Below, piece after piece: positions 52,511 through 60,654 of a stretch of DNA of 64,000 nt. How positions within the stretch are numbered: the first letter of the stretch is position 1; the number at the start of each line of letters is the position of its first letter. The stretch covers positions 372,001 to 436,000 of the forward strand of contig JADJZF010000001.1 of assembly GCA_016719395.1 (NCBI GenBank). Reading direction: 5' to 3'. This stretch comes from Candidatus Amarobacter glycogenicus. GTDB taxonomy: Bacteria; Chloroflexota; Dehalococcoidia; Tepidiformales; Tepidiformaceae. A program made the position numbers and the translations under genes. Under the pieces are notes generated by a model. That model was not told the DNA's origin. It made no database searches and was given only the letters and a program-made list of their open reading frames with translations.

Positions 52511-53623
52511 ATGCAGCGCGCTTCGCTCTCGCGGCTGGATTCCTTGACCGGACTGCGGTTCTTCGCGGCATGGATGGTCCTTGTCCACCACTTCGCGAAC
52601 TTCGCGGGGTTGCCGGGGCTATGGCGCTACCAGGGTTTCGGCGCCACGGGCGTCACGTTCTTTTTCGTGCTTTCGGGCTTTGTCCTCACCTGGTCGTTCG
52701 TCCCTGGTGACACGCCACCCCGGTTCTACTGGCGGCGCTTCGCCCGCATCTGGCCGTTGCACGCTGTCACGACCGTGCTGGCACTGCCGGTGTTCTACTC
52801 CATGCGCGACGTTCCGTATGACTGGACCGCCATCGGGCTCTCCTTCCTCCTTCTGCACGCCTGGGTGCCCACCGTGACAACCTATTTCGCGGGGAACCCC
52901 GCCTCGTGGACGCTCTCCTGCGAGATGTTCTTCTACGCACTGCATCCGTTCATCGTCCGGCCGTCGCTTGCTCTGCGGCCGCCGGTATTGGCTGTCGCGA
53001 CGGCGGCAGTGCTAGCACTGGTGTTCAGCGTGGCACGCTGGTCGCCCGACTGGTTCTCTCTGCGGATCGTGGGCTGGCTGCTGTACGTGTCGCCGCTCTT
53101 CCGCGTGGGCGAATTCGTTCTCGGGATCGGGCTGGCGGCTGCACTGAAGCGCGGCTTCCGGGTTAGGCTTGGGGTGATCCCCGCCGCGCTCCTGGTGGCG
53201 GCGTGGTTCCACGTCCACTACCAGTTGAGCGCCGACTTTCCGGCGGAACTGCAGAAACTCACGTCGCAGGCTACCTACGTTGTATTGCCGGTGCTGTACG
53301 CCGCGCTCATCGCAGCGGCCGCCCAACTCGATGTGGACGGAGCGCGCTCGTGGCTTCGTGCGAAGCCGCTTGTCCTGCTTGGACAGTGGTCCTACGCGCT
53401 GTATCTCGTCCACGCCACGATCATCTATGCATTGATCGACTCGATTGGCGTGCGCGGCAACAGCGACTGGAACGTGCTCTGGCTCCTGGGTGTTTCTTCC
53501 GTCTCCATCGCTGTTTCGGCCGGGCTGTACTACGTCGTCGAACACCCCATCGAACAGCGGTTGCGTGCGTGGCAGCGGCTTCGCACGGTTGCCGTCGCCA
53601 GCGAGGCTGTCGAGCAGACGTAA
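52511..53623 (+). CDS. Acyltransferase 3 family membrane protein
   Basis: A 370-residue integral membrane O-acyltransferase of the OatA/NodX/ExoZ family. The opening SRLDSLTGLRFFAAWMVLVH is diagnostic, with the catalytic His in VHHFANFAG. VTFFFVLSGFVLTW and the FYWRRFARIWPLHAVTTV motif (RRxxRIxP) follow. About ten transmembrane segments continue to LLYVSPLFRVGEF, a central loop, and a final SAGLYYVVEHPIEQRL, the usual end. It acylates sugars or lipids at the cell envelope. It is divergent from queC, with 76 bases between starts. Confidence 0.92.
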   Translation: MQRASLSRLDSLTGLRFFAAWMVLVHHFANFAGLPGLWRYQGFGATGVTFFFVLSGFVLTWSFVPGDTPPRFYWRRFARIWPLHAVTTVLALPVFYSMRDVPYDWTAIGLSFLLLHAWVPTVTTYFAGNPASWTLSCEMFFYALHPFIVRPSLALRPPVLAVATAAVLALVFSVARWSPDWFSLRIVGWLLYVSPLFRVGEFVLGIGLAAALKRGFRVRLGVIPAALLVAAWFHVHYQLSADFPAELQKLTSQATYVVLPVLYAALIAAAAQLDVDGARSWLRAKPLVLLGQWSYALYLVHATIIYALIDSIGVRGNSDWNVLWLLGVSSVSIAVSAGLYYVVEHPIEQRLRAWQRLRTVAVASEAVEQT

Positions 53624-53907
53624 CCACTCGATCTACGTGAACCGTGCTCTGCGCCGGTCGCCTGCTGTCCCGCGGCATCGAGAGTTCACGGAGTATTGGT
53701 CGGGGTCATCTGCAACGAACTCGGAGTCCCAAAGCCCTGACAGGTCGCCGCCGCCACCGTCCATGGGGACGCAAAGACTCTGCTCAGGCGGATCTCGGTC
53801 CAGTTCCCGGTTGTCTCCATGACCCCGCCCTGCAGTCACTGAGTGCCAGTACCGATGGGTGTGGGCGGCGCTCCCTTTTAGGTGCCAACCGGCGTAGAGT
53901 TTAGGCG
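53624..53907. other. 284-base intergenic stretch, nothing recognised
   Basis: Between the acyltransferase and the membrane protein at 53908. Short frames here are not supported by codon use or ribosome sites, and I see no repeat, RNA or terminator. It may hold the promoter of the next gene. Confidence 0.5.
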
Positions 53908-54657
53908 ATGTCTGCCGAAGCCCGCAAAGGACCGCGCTCCCGGTACCGTCTCTATGACTGGGATGCCATCGCCGGCATCTTCGCCGCCTGTGCGGCGCTG
54001 GTGCTCCACCTCTTGCACGTCATCGAAACCGATGTCCTGCTGACCATCGCGCTCGTTGCCATCGCCCTGTTGTTGTTCCGCGATCTTCGTCGCGAAGCTC
54101 AGGACGAATTGCTCGTGGAATCGGTCAAGCATAATGAAGCCACGCTGGATGGCATTCTCGCCAGGCTCGGCAAGCCCGACGTAATGCTGGTCGGCCCTCG
54201 TTCGTTGCGCTCTGCCAGCGAGGCGTTCGCCCGGGACGCGCGGGGCGAAATGGTCTGGTTCAACGTTTGCCTCCTCATGTTCCGTCCCCAGGCGTTGTTC
54301 GATGCGCTCCTGGCGCCGGCGCTGGTGAACCCCAAAGTCGTCGCTGTCCAATTCGTCCTCGACGAGTCGGAGCGCGAGGCATGGGAGACACAGGTGCTTC
54401 CTAAGGCCCAGGCGACTGGCTTCGGAGCCAAGCTGCGCGAGCCGCGCTGGGTACCGCTCAAACAGGAGGCCGTCTCTTTCATCCTCGCGGACACCGATGC
54501 AGGTTCAACCGAGGCGCACCTGAGCTTCTGGGGAGAGCCTTTTATGTCCCGGCAGCCGGGATTCGACATCCCGCGCTACGTCTTTCATGTCCAGGCCCAT
54601 TCAGATCTCGTCCCCCAGCTGATCGAAATGGAACGGCGCTACCGGGCGCCGCGCTGA
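53908..54657 (+). CDS. Membrane-anchored protein, PLD-like architecture possible; unknown function
   Basis: A 249-residue protein with two adjacent hydrophobic segments (about 22-41, IAGIFAACAALVLHLLHVIE, and 44-57, VLLTIALVAIALLLF) as a membrane hairpin. A cytoplasmic domain follows with KPDVMLVGPRSLRSASEAFA, EMVWFNVCLLMFRP, VVAVQFVLDESEREAWETQV, FWGEPFMSRQPGFDIPRYVF and HVQAHSDLVPQLIEMERRY. The strand-helix order and the final HSDLVPQL segment resemble membrane proteins with a non-catalytic phospholipase D-like fold, but no HKD motif is present. I do not recognise the family. Confidence 0.7.
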   Translation: MSAEARKGPRSRYRLYDWDAIAGIFAACAALVLHLLHVIETDVLLTIALVAIALLLFRDLRREAQDELLVESVKHNEATLDGILARLGKPDVMLVGPRSLRSASEAFARDARGEMVWFNVCLLMFRPQALFDALLAPALVNPKVVAVQFVLDESEREAWETQVLPKAQATGFGAKLREPRWVPLKQEAVSFILADTDAGSTEAHLSFWGEPFMSRQPGFDIPRYVFHVQAHSDLVPQLIEMERRYRAPR

Positions 54658-54827
54658 CAGTCCGGTGCTCTGCACTGCCGTCCCGCCGCGCCGCTTCATG
54701 TCCTTCCGGACCGTCTCCAAGCCTGCTAGATCCGCCGCTGTCGTTGTCTCCACTTCGCCCGGAGGGGCATCGAGTTCCGGGCTCCCGTCCAATTCATGTC
54801 CGGCCCCGACTCCCGGGGGAGTTACGG

Positions 54828-56102
54828 TCAGCGCGCGAGGATGGCGGCTTCCCAGGCTTCCTTTCCGAAGCCCCCTGCGTCTTCCTGTATCACGCGGCCG
54901 CGCATGTGCCGCTCCCGCGCGGCGTCGTATACATCGGCGATGTGAAGCCCGACGGTGCTCCAGCGGAAGCGCTCGACTGAGCGTTGGGCGGCCCGGCTGA
55001 AGTTCGCCCGGAGTTCTGGGTTGCCCAGGAGGACTTCGAGCTTTTCGGCGAACGGGCCGGGGCAGCGCCACGGGATCAAGTAGCCGGTGACGCCATCGAT
55101 CACCGTCGAAACAAGCCCACCCACACGTGATGCAACCACCGGGGTCCCGCACGCCATGGCTTCGACCGCTACCAGCCCGAAGCTCTCGTAGTAGCTCGGC
55201 ACCACGCAGACGTCCGCAGCCGAGTAGTACCACGGGAGCGCATCGTGGGAGACGGCGCCTTCGAAGCGGACGTTCGCGCTGATCCCGGTGGCGGCGGCCT
55301 GGGCCTCCAGCTCTGCGCGCATGCTCGCGGCCCGTTCATCGCCGCCAACGATGAGGAGCGTGAAGTCGCGCCGTTCGAGTTCCGCGACGGCATCGACGAG
55401 GATTTCGACGCCCTTCAGTTTCTCCAGACGGCCTACCCAGAGCAGGACAGGGGCTTCCGCCGGCAGATCGAGCCGCTCCCGGGCGATGGAGCGGTCCCGT
55501 GGCTGAAAGAGTTCCAGGTCGACGCCGCAAGGCACCGTGTGCATGGCTGCCGGGTCGGCCCCGTAGTACCGCTCGAGGAGGAGCCGCTCGTGGCTGCTTG
55601 CAGTGACGATGGCGGTGGCGCGGCGCGCGATGGTGCGTTCGTGCCGGATGCGGAGCTTCGGCTCCTCTTCGCCGAAACGCGCCCGGTTCTTCACTTCTCC
55701 AAGGGTGTGGAACATCACCACATGGGGCAGGTCGAGTTCGCGGGCAAGGAGGGTGCCGGCCCAGCCGCTCTGCCAGTAGTGCGAGTGGATCACGTCGTAA
55801 CCGCCCGGCTGCTCCTCTGCGAAGCGCTTCATGTTCCGGTGGAACTCCGGGAGATGGCCGACGATCTCTTCCTTCTCGATCGGCGTCGGCGGGCCGGCTT
55901 CTATCCGGACAAGGCGCAGGTTCGGCGCGACTTGCTCGACGCGCGGTAACTCGCCGTCCAGCCGCGTGAAAATATCGACCTCGTATCCCAGGCGCGCGAG
56001 CTCCCGGGAGAGTTCGAGGACATAGACGTTCATGCCGCCGGTCTCGCGGCCGCCGAGCGGCGCGAGCGGACTGGTGTGGGCCGAAACCTGGGCGATGCGC
56101 AT
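54828..56102 (-). CDS. Glycosyltransferase family 4, MshA/sucrose-synthase-like
   Basis: A 424-residue retaining GT-B enzyme. The start MRIAQVSAHTSPLAPLGGRE plus TGGMNVYVLELSRELARLG is the donor/acceptor loop shared with MshA and sucrose-phosphate synthase. Further elements are YDVIHSHYWQSGWAG, MFHTLGEVKNRARFGEEEP, TVPCGVDLELFQP, LLWVGRLEKLKGVEILVDAV, and the nucleotide-sugar site YESFGLVAVEAMACGTPVVA (ExFGxxxxE). It would transfer a sugar from a nucleotide donor. MshA activity (mycothiol) is not assured, as the other msh genes are absent. It is divergent from the nitrilase gene 108 bases away. Confidence 0.88.
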   Translation of the reverse strand: MRIAQVSAHTSPLAPLGGRETGGMNVYVLELSRELARLGYEVDIFTRLDGELPRVEQVAPNLRLVRIEAGPPTPIEKEEIVGHLPEFHRNMKRFAEEQPGGYDVIHSHYWQSGWAGTLLARELDLPHVVMFHTLGEVKNRARFGEEEPKLRIRHERTIARRATAIVTASSHERLLLERYYGADPAAMHTVPCGVDLELFQPRDRSIARERLDLPAEAPVLLWVGRLEKLKGVEILVDAVAELERRDFTLLIVGGDERAASMRAELEAQAAATGISANVRFEGAVSHDALPWYYSAADVCVVPSYYESFGLVAVEAMACGTPVVASRVGGLVSTVIDGVTGYLIPWRCPGPFAEKLEVLLGNPELRANFSRAAQRSVERFRWSTVGLHIADVYDAARERHMRGRVIQEDAGGFGKEAWEAAILAR

Positions 56103-56210
56103 TCCGGTCGTTCTAGCTCCGTGGGTGGCCCCGGTTCAGGCGGGGAAGATCCATTGTGCAGGATCGCGTCGCGCGCCACCACGGGCCGTCCAACTCGTTA
56201 CCATTGTCCG

Positions 56211-57761
56211 ATGCAACCGTTCCGCATCGCGCTCTGCCAGGTCCGCGCCGGCGATATCGAGGAACCCGAGCACAACCTCCAGAACATCCTGCACGCCCTC
56301 GATGCGGCCGGCGAAGCCGGAGCCCAGCTCGTCGTCTTGCCGGAGTGCTCCTATCCGGCCTACTACCTCAAGAATGCGAGCCCGTACGAACGCGCCGACG
56401 TCCGTGACTTCGAGGAAGTCTCAGCCCTGTTCGCCGACGCCGCTCGGCGCCACGGCTATTGGCTTGCCGCCGGGATGGCTGTGCCCCACTCCCACGGGAA
56501 GCTCACCAACAGCGCCGTTGTCTTCGGTCCGGACGGCGAGGGCCGAGGGCGGTACGACAAGAGCTTCCTCTGGCACTTCGATAGCAACTGGTTCGAACGC
56601 GGTCGCGAGTTCCCGGTTTGGGATGCAGGGTTCGCGCGCTTCGGTGCGCTCATTTGCGCTGACGGCCGCCAGCCCGAGATTGCGCGCTCGCTCGCGCTTC
56701 ATGGCGCCGAAGTCATCCTCGACCTTACGGCCTGGGTTTCGTCCGGCCGCGAGTCAGCGCAGCTTTCAAACACGCAGTGCGAGTACTTCATGCCGGTCAG
56801 GGCGTTCGAGAACGGCGTCTGGGTTGCCGCCGCCGACAAGTGGGGAACCGAGGCCGGCTCCATCGTGTATGCCGGGCGCTCGCTCGTTATCGACCCTTCC
56901 GGCGTCACGCGGGTCTGCGCCCCAAGTGACGAAGAGTCGGTGGTCGTCTACGACCTGGAGCCGATGGGCGTCGACATCGTCCCGAGGCGCCCTGCCCTCT
57001 ACCGGACGCTCGGCGAGCCGGCGGTCGGGCAACCGACTATGAAGGTGCTTTCGGAGCCGCTTGTCCCGGCGCTGGCGAACCGTCGGGTCGCTGTAGTCCC
57101 CTCGAACGGTACGTTCAACGCCAGCACCATTGCCGCGAGGTACCGTGAACTCCGTGCCCAGGACGCAGACCTCGTGGTTTTCGGCGGCGAAGATGGCCCG
57201 GAAGGATGGCAGGTCGAACTGCCTGCCCTCGAAGCCGCCGTCCGCGAGGCTGGAGGAGCGCTCGTGCTCGGAGTCGCCACGACCGGCTGTTCCGCGCACC
57301 AGTCGACTGTCCTGATCACGCCGGAAGCAACGATCGAACATAACGCCACGCACGGGCGGGGTATTCAGCTCGGAGCCGCGCCTTCGCCGGTCGTCCCGAC
57401 GCCCGTCGGAAATGTCGCGCTGATGTGTGGGGACGAAGGGTTCGTCCCCGAGGTCGCCCGGTGCCTCATGCTCGCAGGGGCCGACCTCGTCGCCTGGGCG
57501 GCTTTCCGCCCCCACCCGATGCTCGACGCCATCGTTCGGACGCGCGCGGACGAGAACCGGATCTTTGTCGCGGCAGCGTGGGAAGACGCAGCGGTCGTCG
57601 CTGGCCCGACCGGCGCGCTGCTGGCGGTTTCGCCGCGCGGCAGCGGCGTAGCCATGACGGCGACCGTGAACAAAGCGCTCTCGAGGATGAAGGAGATGGC
57701 CCCGGGGACGGACGTCGTGCGGAATCGCTTGCCCGAAGCCTACGGCGCGCTGCTCCGCTAA
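56211..57761 (+). CDS. Tandem carbon-nitrogen hydrolase (nitrilase) protein with degenerate second domain
   Basis: A 516-residue protein made of two nitrilase-fold domains. Domain 1 (1 to about 265) has the full triad: Glu45 in QLVVLPECSYP, Lys117 in RYDKSFLWHF and Cys149 in GALICADGRQPEI. Domain 2 (about 290-516) keeps a Cys (Cys406 in VALMCGDEGFVPEVARC), but the Glu position is Gly (DLVVFGGEDGPEGW) and the Lys position is replaced (EHNATHGRG). Domain 2 is thus probably non-catalytic. The enzyme hydrolyses an amide, nitrile or carbamoyl compound in the cytoplasm. ATG 56211 gives the family start MQPFRIALCQVRAGD. Single-domain nitrilases are about 270-300 residues. Confidence 0.85.
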   Translation: MQPFRIALCQVRAGDIEEPEHNLQNILHALDAAGEAGAQLVVLPECSYPAYYLKNASPYERADVRDFEEVSALFADAARRHGYWLAAGMAVPHSHGKLTNSAVVFGPDGEGRGRYDKSFLWHFDSNWFERGREFPVWDAGFARFGALICADGRQPEIARSLALHGAEVILDLTAWVSSGRESAQLSNTQCEYFMPVRAFENGVWVAAADKWGTEAGSIVYAGRSLVIDPSGVTRVCAPSDEESVVVYDLEPMGVDIVPRRPALYRTLGEPAVGQPTMKVLSEPLVPALANRRVAVVPSNGTFNASTIAARYRELRAQDADLVVFGGEDGPEGWQVELPALEAAVREAGGALVLGVATTGCSAHQSTVLITPEATIEHNATHGRGIQLGAAPSPVVPTPVGNVALMCGDEGFVPEVARCLMLAGADLVAWAAFRPHPMLDAIVRTRADENRIFVAAAWEDAAVVAGPTGALLAVSPRGSGVAMTATVNKALSRMKEMAPGTDVVRNRLPEAYGALLR

Positions 57762-57764
57762 GTC

Positions 57765-58607
57765 CTAGCGGAATTCGCTCGCGAGCGAGAGGACGTTCTC
57801 GATGTACTGGTACGTGTCCTCGAACATCCCGTTGATCTCGATGCTGCGCCAGCCCTGGTAGTAGAAGGCGAGAGCCAGTTCCACGTCCCAATCGGCCTGG
57901 GCCAGCATATGCGCGAAGACCGCCGTACCCAGGCGGACGTTGTCTTCAGTGCTTGTCCGCCAGTTCGTCGCGTCGGGCGCCAGGTATTCCAGCCCCCATT
58001 CGGCCGTGGGCGCCATCAGCTGCATCACGCCCACCGCACCGACATGGCTGGTCATCGACTGGTTCCATCCGCTTTCGAGCCAGGCGAGTCCGAGGATCAG
58101 CGACTGGTCGACACCGAATTCGTTCGCCGCCGCCCGGAGGATCCATTCGGTTTCGCCCCGGCTCAGCGGCGCCGGGGCGTAGTGCGACATCGGCAACGAG
58201 AGTTCCTGTCCCTCGTAGATGTAGTCGGCGTCCTCGAGTCCATTTCGTTCGAGCAAGGCGGCCAGGGTGAAACCGTAGTCATCGGCTATGGAGGAAAGGG
58301 TCTCGCCAGCAACCACCACGTGCACACGCTCGGTCGGCGGCGCCACGGCCGGTCCGCCGTCGCCAATGGTCAGGACCTGGCCGGCGAAGATCCGGTCCGG
58401 GTCGTCGATGCCGTTAGCCCTGGCCAGGGTCTCCGCGCTGACGCCGTACTGCTCGGCGATCGTTGAAAGCGTGTCGCCAGTCTGGACGGTGTGCGTCTGG
58501 GCGTAGACGAGTGAGACCGGCAGCGCGGCAGCAAGCACCAGCATGGCCATAAGGCCGCGCCGGAACGCTCCTCCCGTCGCCACCGGATGCGGGGTGTCCG
58601 GTAGCAT
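57765..58607 (-). CDS. LysM-LysM-SLT lytic transglycosylase, exported
   Basis: A 280-residue wall hydrolase. A signal peptide (about 15-36: FRRGLMAMLVLAAALPVSLV, AQ) is followed by two LysM domains: HTVQTGDTLSTIAEQYGVSA (about 40-82) and VHVVVAGETLSSIADDYGFT (about 94-138). The C-terminal SLT domain has ANEFGVDQSLILGLAWLESG with the catalytic Glu, WNQSMTSHVGAVGVMQLMAP and ALAFYYQGWRSI. It cleaves peptidoglycan to 1,6-anhydro products. ATG 58607 is the start with a signal peptide; a longer in-frame reading has no export signal at its head. The tail converges on the nitrilase gene 3 bases away. Confidence 0.92.
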   Translation of the reverse strand: MLPDTPHPVATGGAFRRGLMAMLVLAAALPVSLVYAQTHTVQTGDTLSTIAEQYGVSAETLARANGIDDPDRIFAGQVLTIGDGGPAVAPPTERVHVVVAGETLSSIADDYGFTLAALLERNGLEDADYIYEGQELSLPMSHYAPAPLSRGETEWILRAAANEFGVDQSLILGLAWLESGWNQSMTSHVGAVGVMQLMAPTAEWGLEYLAPDATNWRTSTEDNVRLGTAVFAHMLAQADWDVELALAFYYQGWRSIEINGMFEDTYQYIENVLSLASEFR

Positions 58608-58653
58608 AGGTCGTTGATAATCGACGATCTTTATCGTCAAGCGCAACCCCGGG

Positions 58654-60516
58654 TCAGGTCGCTGGCAAGAGCAGCCGGACGGTACAACCGGCGGGGGACG
58701 CCCGGATTTCGACGAATCCGTGATGGGCTCCCATGATCCCGGCGGTCGCTGGCAATCCGAGCCCGCGTCCCGCCGCCCGGGTGCTCGCGAACGGCTCGAA
58801 CAACCGGCCCGCGACTTCCGCAGCGATGCCAGGTCCATCATCGGCAATCTCGATCACCACATACCTGCCTTGTGGCGGCCGTCCGGGTGCGTAGGTCGCT
58901 CCGGCCTCGGCGATGAAATCCGTCTTCATGGCAGTCGACGCGCGTACCGTACTGCCGGCTTCGAGGGCATTCGTCAGCACGTTCGCGACCGCCTGTGCCA
59001 GGGTCCCGGTGTCGGCGAGCAGTTGCGGCAGGCCCGGCGCGAGGTCGCTGGTTACCCGCCGCCGCTCACCGGGAGGGAGTTGCTCCAGCACGGTTTCCAC
59101 TTCTGCCGAGATGTCTACCTGCAGAAGCGCGTGGCGCCCGTGTCCACTCAGGGCAAGCAGGTCCCGCACAAGGCTCGTGGCGTCGGAGGCCGAGTTCACG
59201 ATTTCCCTGAGGCTCTCGGCGCTCTCTTCCGGGAAGCCTTCCGAAAGCCCGGCGAGGTAGGCGTTCCCCACGATCGACGCCAGGGAGTTGTTGATCTTGT
59301 GTGCAACACCGGCGGCGAGGGACTGGAACGCTTCCGCCGTCCGCGATGCAATGATGGCTTTTGCCGCCGCGCGCTCCTCGCTAAGGTCCCGGTAGAACGA
59401 TGCCCTGCCCAGGACCTGGCCTCTTGAGTCGCGAAGCTGCTTGGCGTGGAGACCAAGCGTCCGGCCATCGGCCATCGCCAGTTCGCCCTCGAACAGTGCG
59501 GCATGGTCTGGCAGAAGCGCCTGCGAAACGGCAAGCAGTTCTCCTCCACCCAGGACTCGCGGCGCCAGCTCTCGAAGGCGCTCGTCCGCAGACAGCCTGG
59601 TCCACGGCTCACCGACATCCCACATGTCGAGGAATCGCGCGTTGCAGTGGATCACGTTGCCCTCGGGGTCGACCACCACAATGCCTTCGGGCGAATGGGT
59701 CGACACCGAGGCGAGAAGGCTCGCGGCCGCACGTGCCTTCTTGTCGGCGTTCGCCTGCTCGGTGACATCGCGCGTGGTGTAGCTGAATCCGAACGGGGTC
59801 ACTCCGTCGAGTGAGAGCGTTGAAGACCGCACTTCGAGGACCGTGTGGTTCGACATCTCCAGGACCACCATGTGCGGCGAACCGGGCTGATGCCGCACAA
59901 GCGTGAAGAAGTCGAGGAGGGCGCTGGGATCGGTCAGCCGCGTCCGGGTGATCGCCCAGCGATCCTTGAACGGACGCCGGAGGTCGGCTTCGGAGAGCCC
60001 CCAGTGATCGAGGTACCGGCAGTTCACGTAGAGCGTGTTCCCCCTGCCATCGACGACGAGTTCGCCGTCGGGGGAGTCATCGAAGATCGCGCGGAGGATG
60101 GTGTGGGTCTGCTTTGCCGAGGGACTCACGGAGATCGGCGTCACACCCGCGTAAGCGCGCAGCCCACCGTCGCCGGTCTCTACCTCAATCGTCCAGAAGC
60201 GGACCCTGGTCAGGCCTCGGCCCGGGATGACGACGTCGGCCTCTCCTGTTGCCGTCCCCTGAGCGATGCGCTCGGCCCGGATCTGAAGCTGTTGGCTCTC
60301 CCCGTCTGAAAGCAAGGTCGCGATGTCGCTCGCAAGGAACTCAGCCCTGCCCATCCGCATCAGCTCAAGCATGGGCCCGTTGACGTCGAGCATCGCGCCG
60401 TAGCCATCGGTGATGAACATCGCCTCGGTGGTCCGGGCAAAGAGCAATTCGAAGCGGCGCAAAAGTCGCTGTTCGACACCGCCCACGTTGGTGCTGGTGG
60501 CAACCGGCTGGCTCAA
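58654..60516 (-). CDS. Multi-PAS sensor histidine kinase, soluble
   Basis: A 620-residue kinase without transmembrane helices. Three PAS-type domains follow each other (about 20-130, 140-255 and 265-385; for example DSPDGELVVDGRGNTLYVNC, SPEGIVVVDPEGNVIHCNAR). The HisKA-like segment AFQSLAAGVAHKINNSLASI carries the phospho-acceptor His406. The HATPase_c domain has ANVLTNALEAGS (N box), IADDGPGIAAEVAGRLFEPF (G1, F) and AGRGLGLPATAGIMGAHHG (G2). The type is the GxAHxxNN class often linked to metabolic or two-component control. No response regulator is adjacent. The start is uncertain (TTG 60516). It lies downstream of, and in the same direction as, the larger kinase. Confidence 0.9.
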   Translation of the reverse strand: MSQPVATSTNVGGVEQRLLRRFELLFARTTEAMFITDGYGAMLDVNGPMLELMRMGRAEFLASDIATLLSDGESQQLQIRAERIAQGTATGEADVVIPGRGLTRVRFWTIEVETGDGGLRAYAGVTPISVSPSAKQTHTILRAIFDDSPDGELVVDGRGNTLYVNCRYLDHWGLSEADLRRPFKDRWAITRTRLTDPSALLDFFTLVRHQPGSPHMVVLEMSNHTVLEVRSSTLSLDGVTPFGFSYTTRDVTEQANADKKARAAASLLASVSTHSPEGIVVVDPEGNVIHCNARFLDMWDVGEPWTRLSADERLRELAPRVLGGGELLAVSQALLPDHAALFEGELAMADGRTLGLHAKQLRDSRGQVLGRASFYRDLSEERAAAKAIIASRTAEAFQSLAAGVAHKINNSLASIVGNAYLAGLSEGFPEESAESLREIVNSASDATSLVRDLLALSGHGRHALLQVDISAEVETVLEQLPPGERRRVTSDLAPGLPQLLADTGTLAQAVANVLTNALEAGSTVRASTAMKTDFIAEAGATYAPGRPPQGRYVVIEIADDGPGIAAEVAGRLFEPFASTRAAGRGLGLPATAGIMGAHHGFVEIRASPAGCTVRLLLPAT

Positions 60517-60654
60517 GGGTTCGCACCCGGTGGGTTGGTTTCCCGCCCGCCTGTTGGCTCCCGTTAACGTATTGCGAACGCGGGATCCAGGGAATCAGGG
60601 ATCTCCCGGATCGGAAGCCTCACACTCGGCACCGTTCTTCGTGCCCGGAATTGA

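Noticed and set aside
58618..58640. GACGAT-CTTT-ATCGTC near the transglycosylase promoter considered as an operator
   Set aside because: Only a six-base half-site with no second copy in the window, so it is likely chance.
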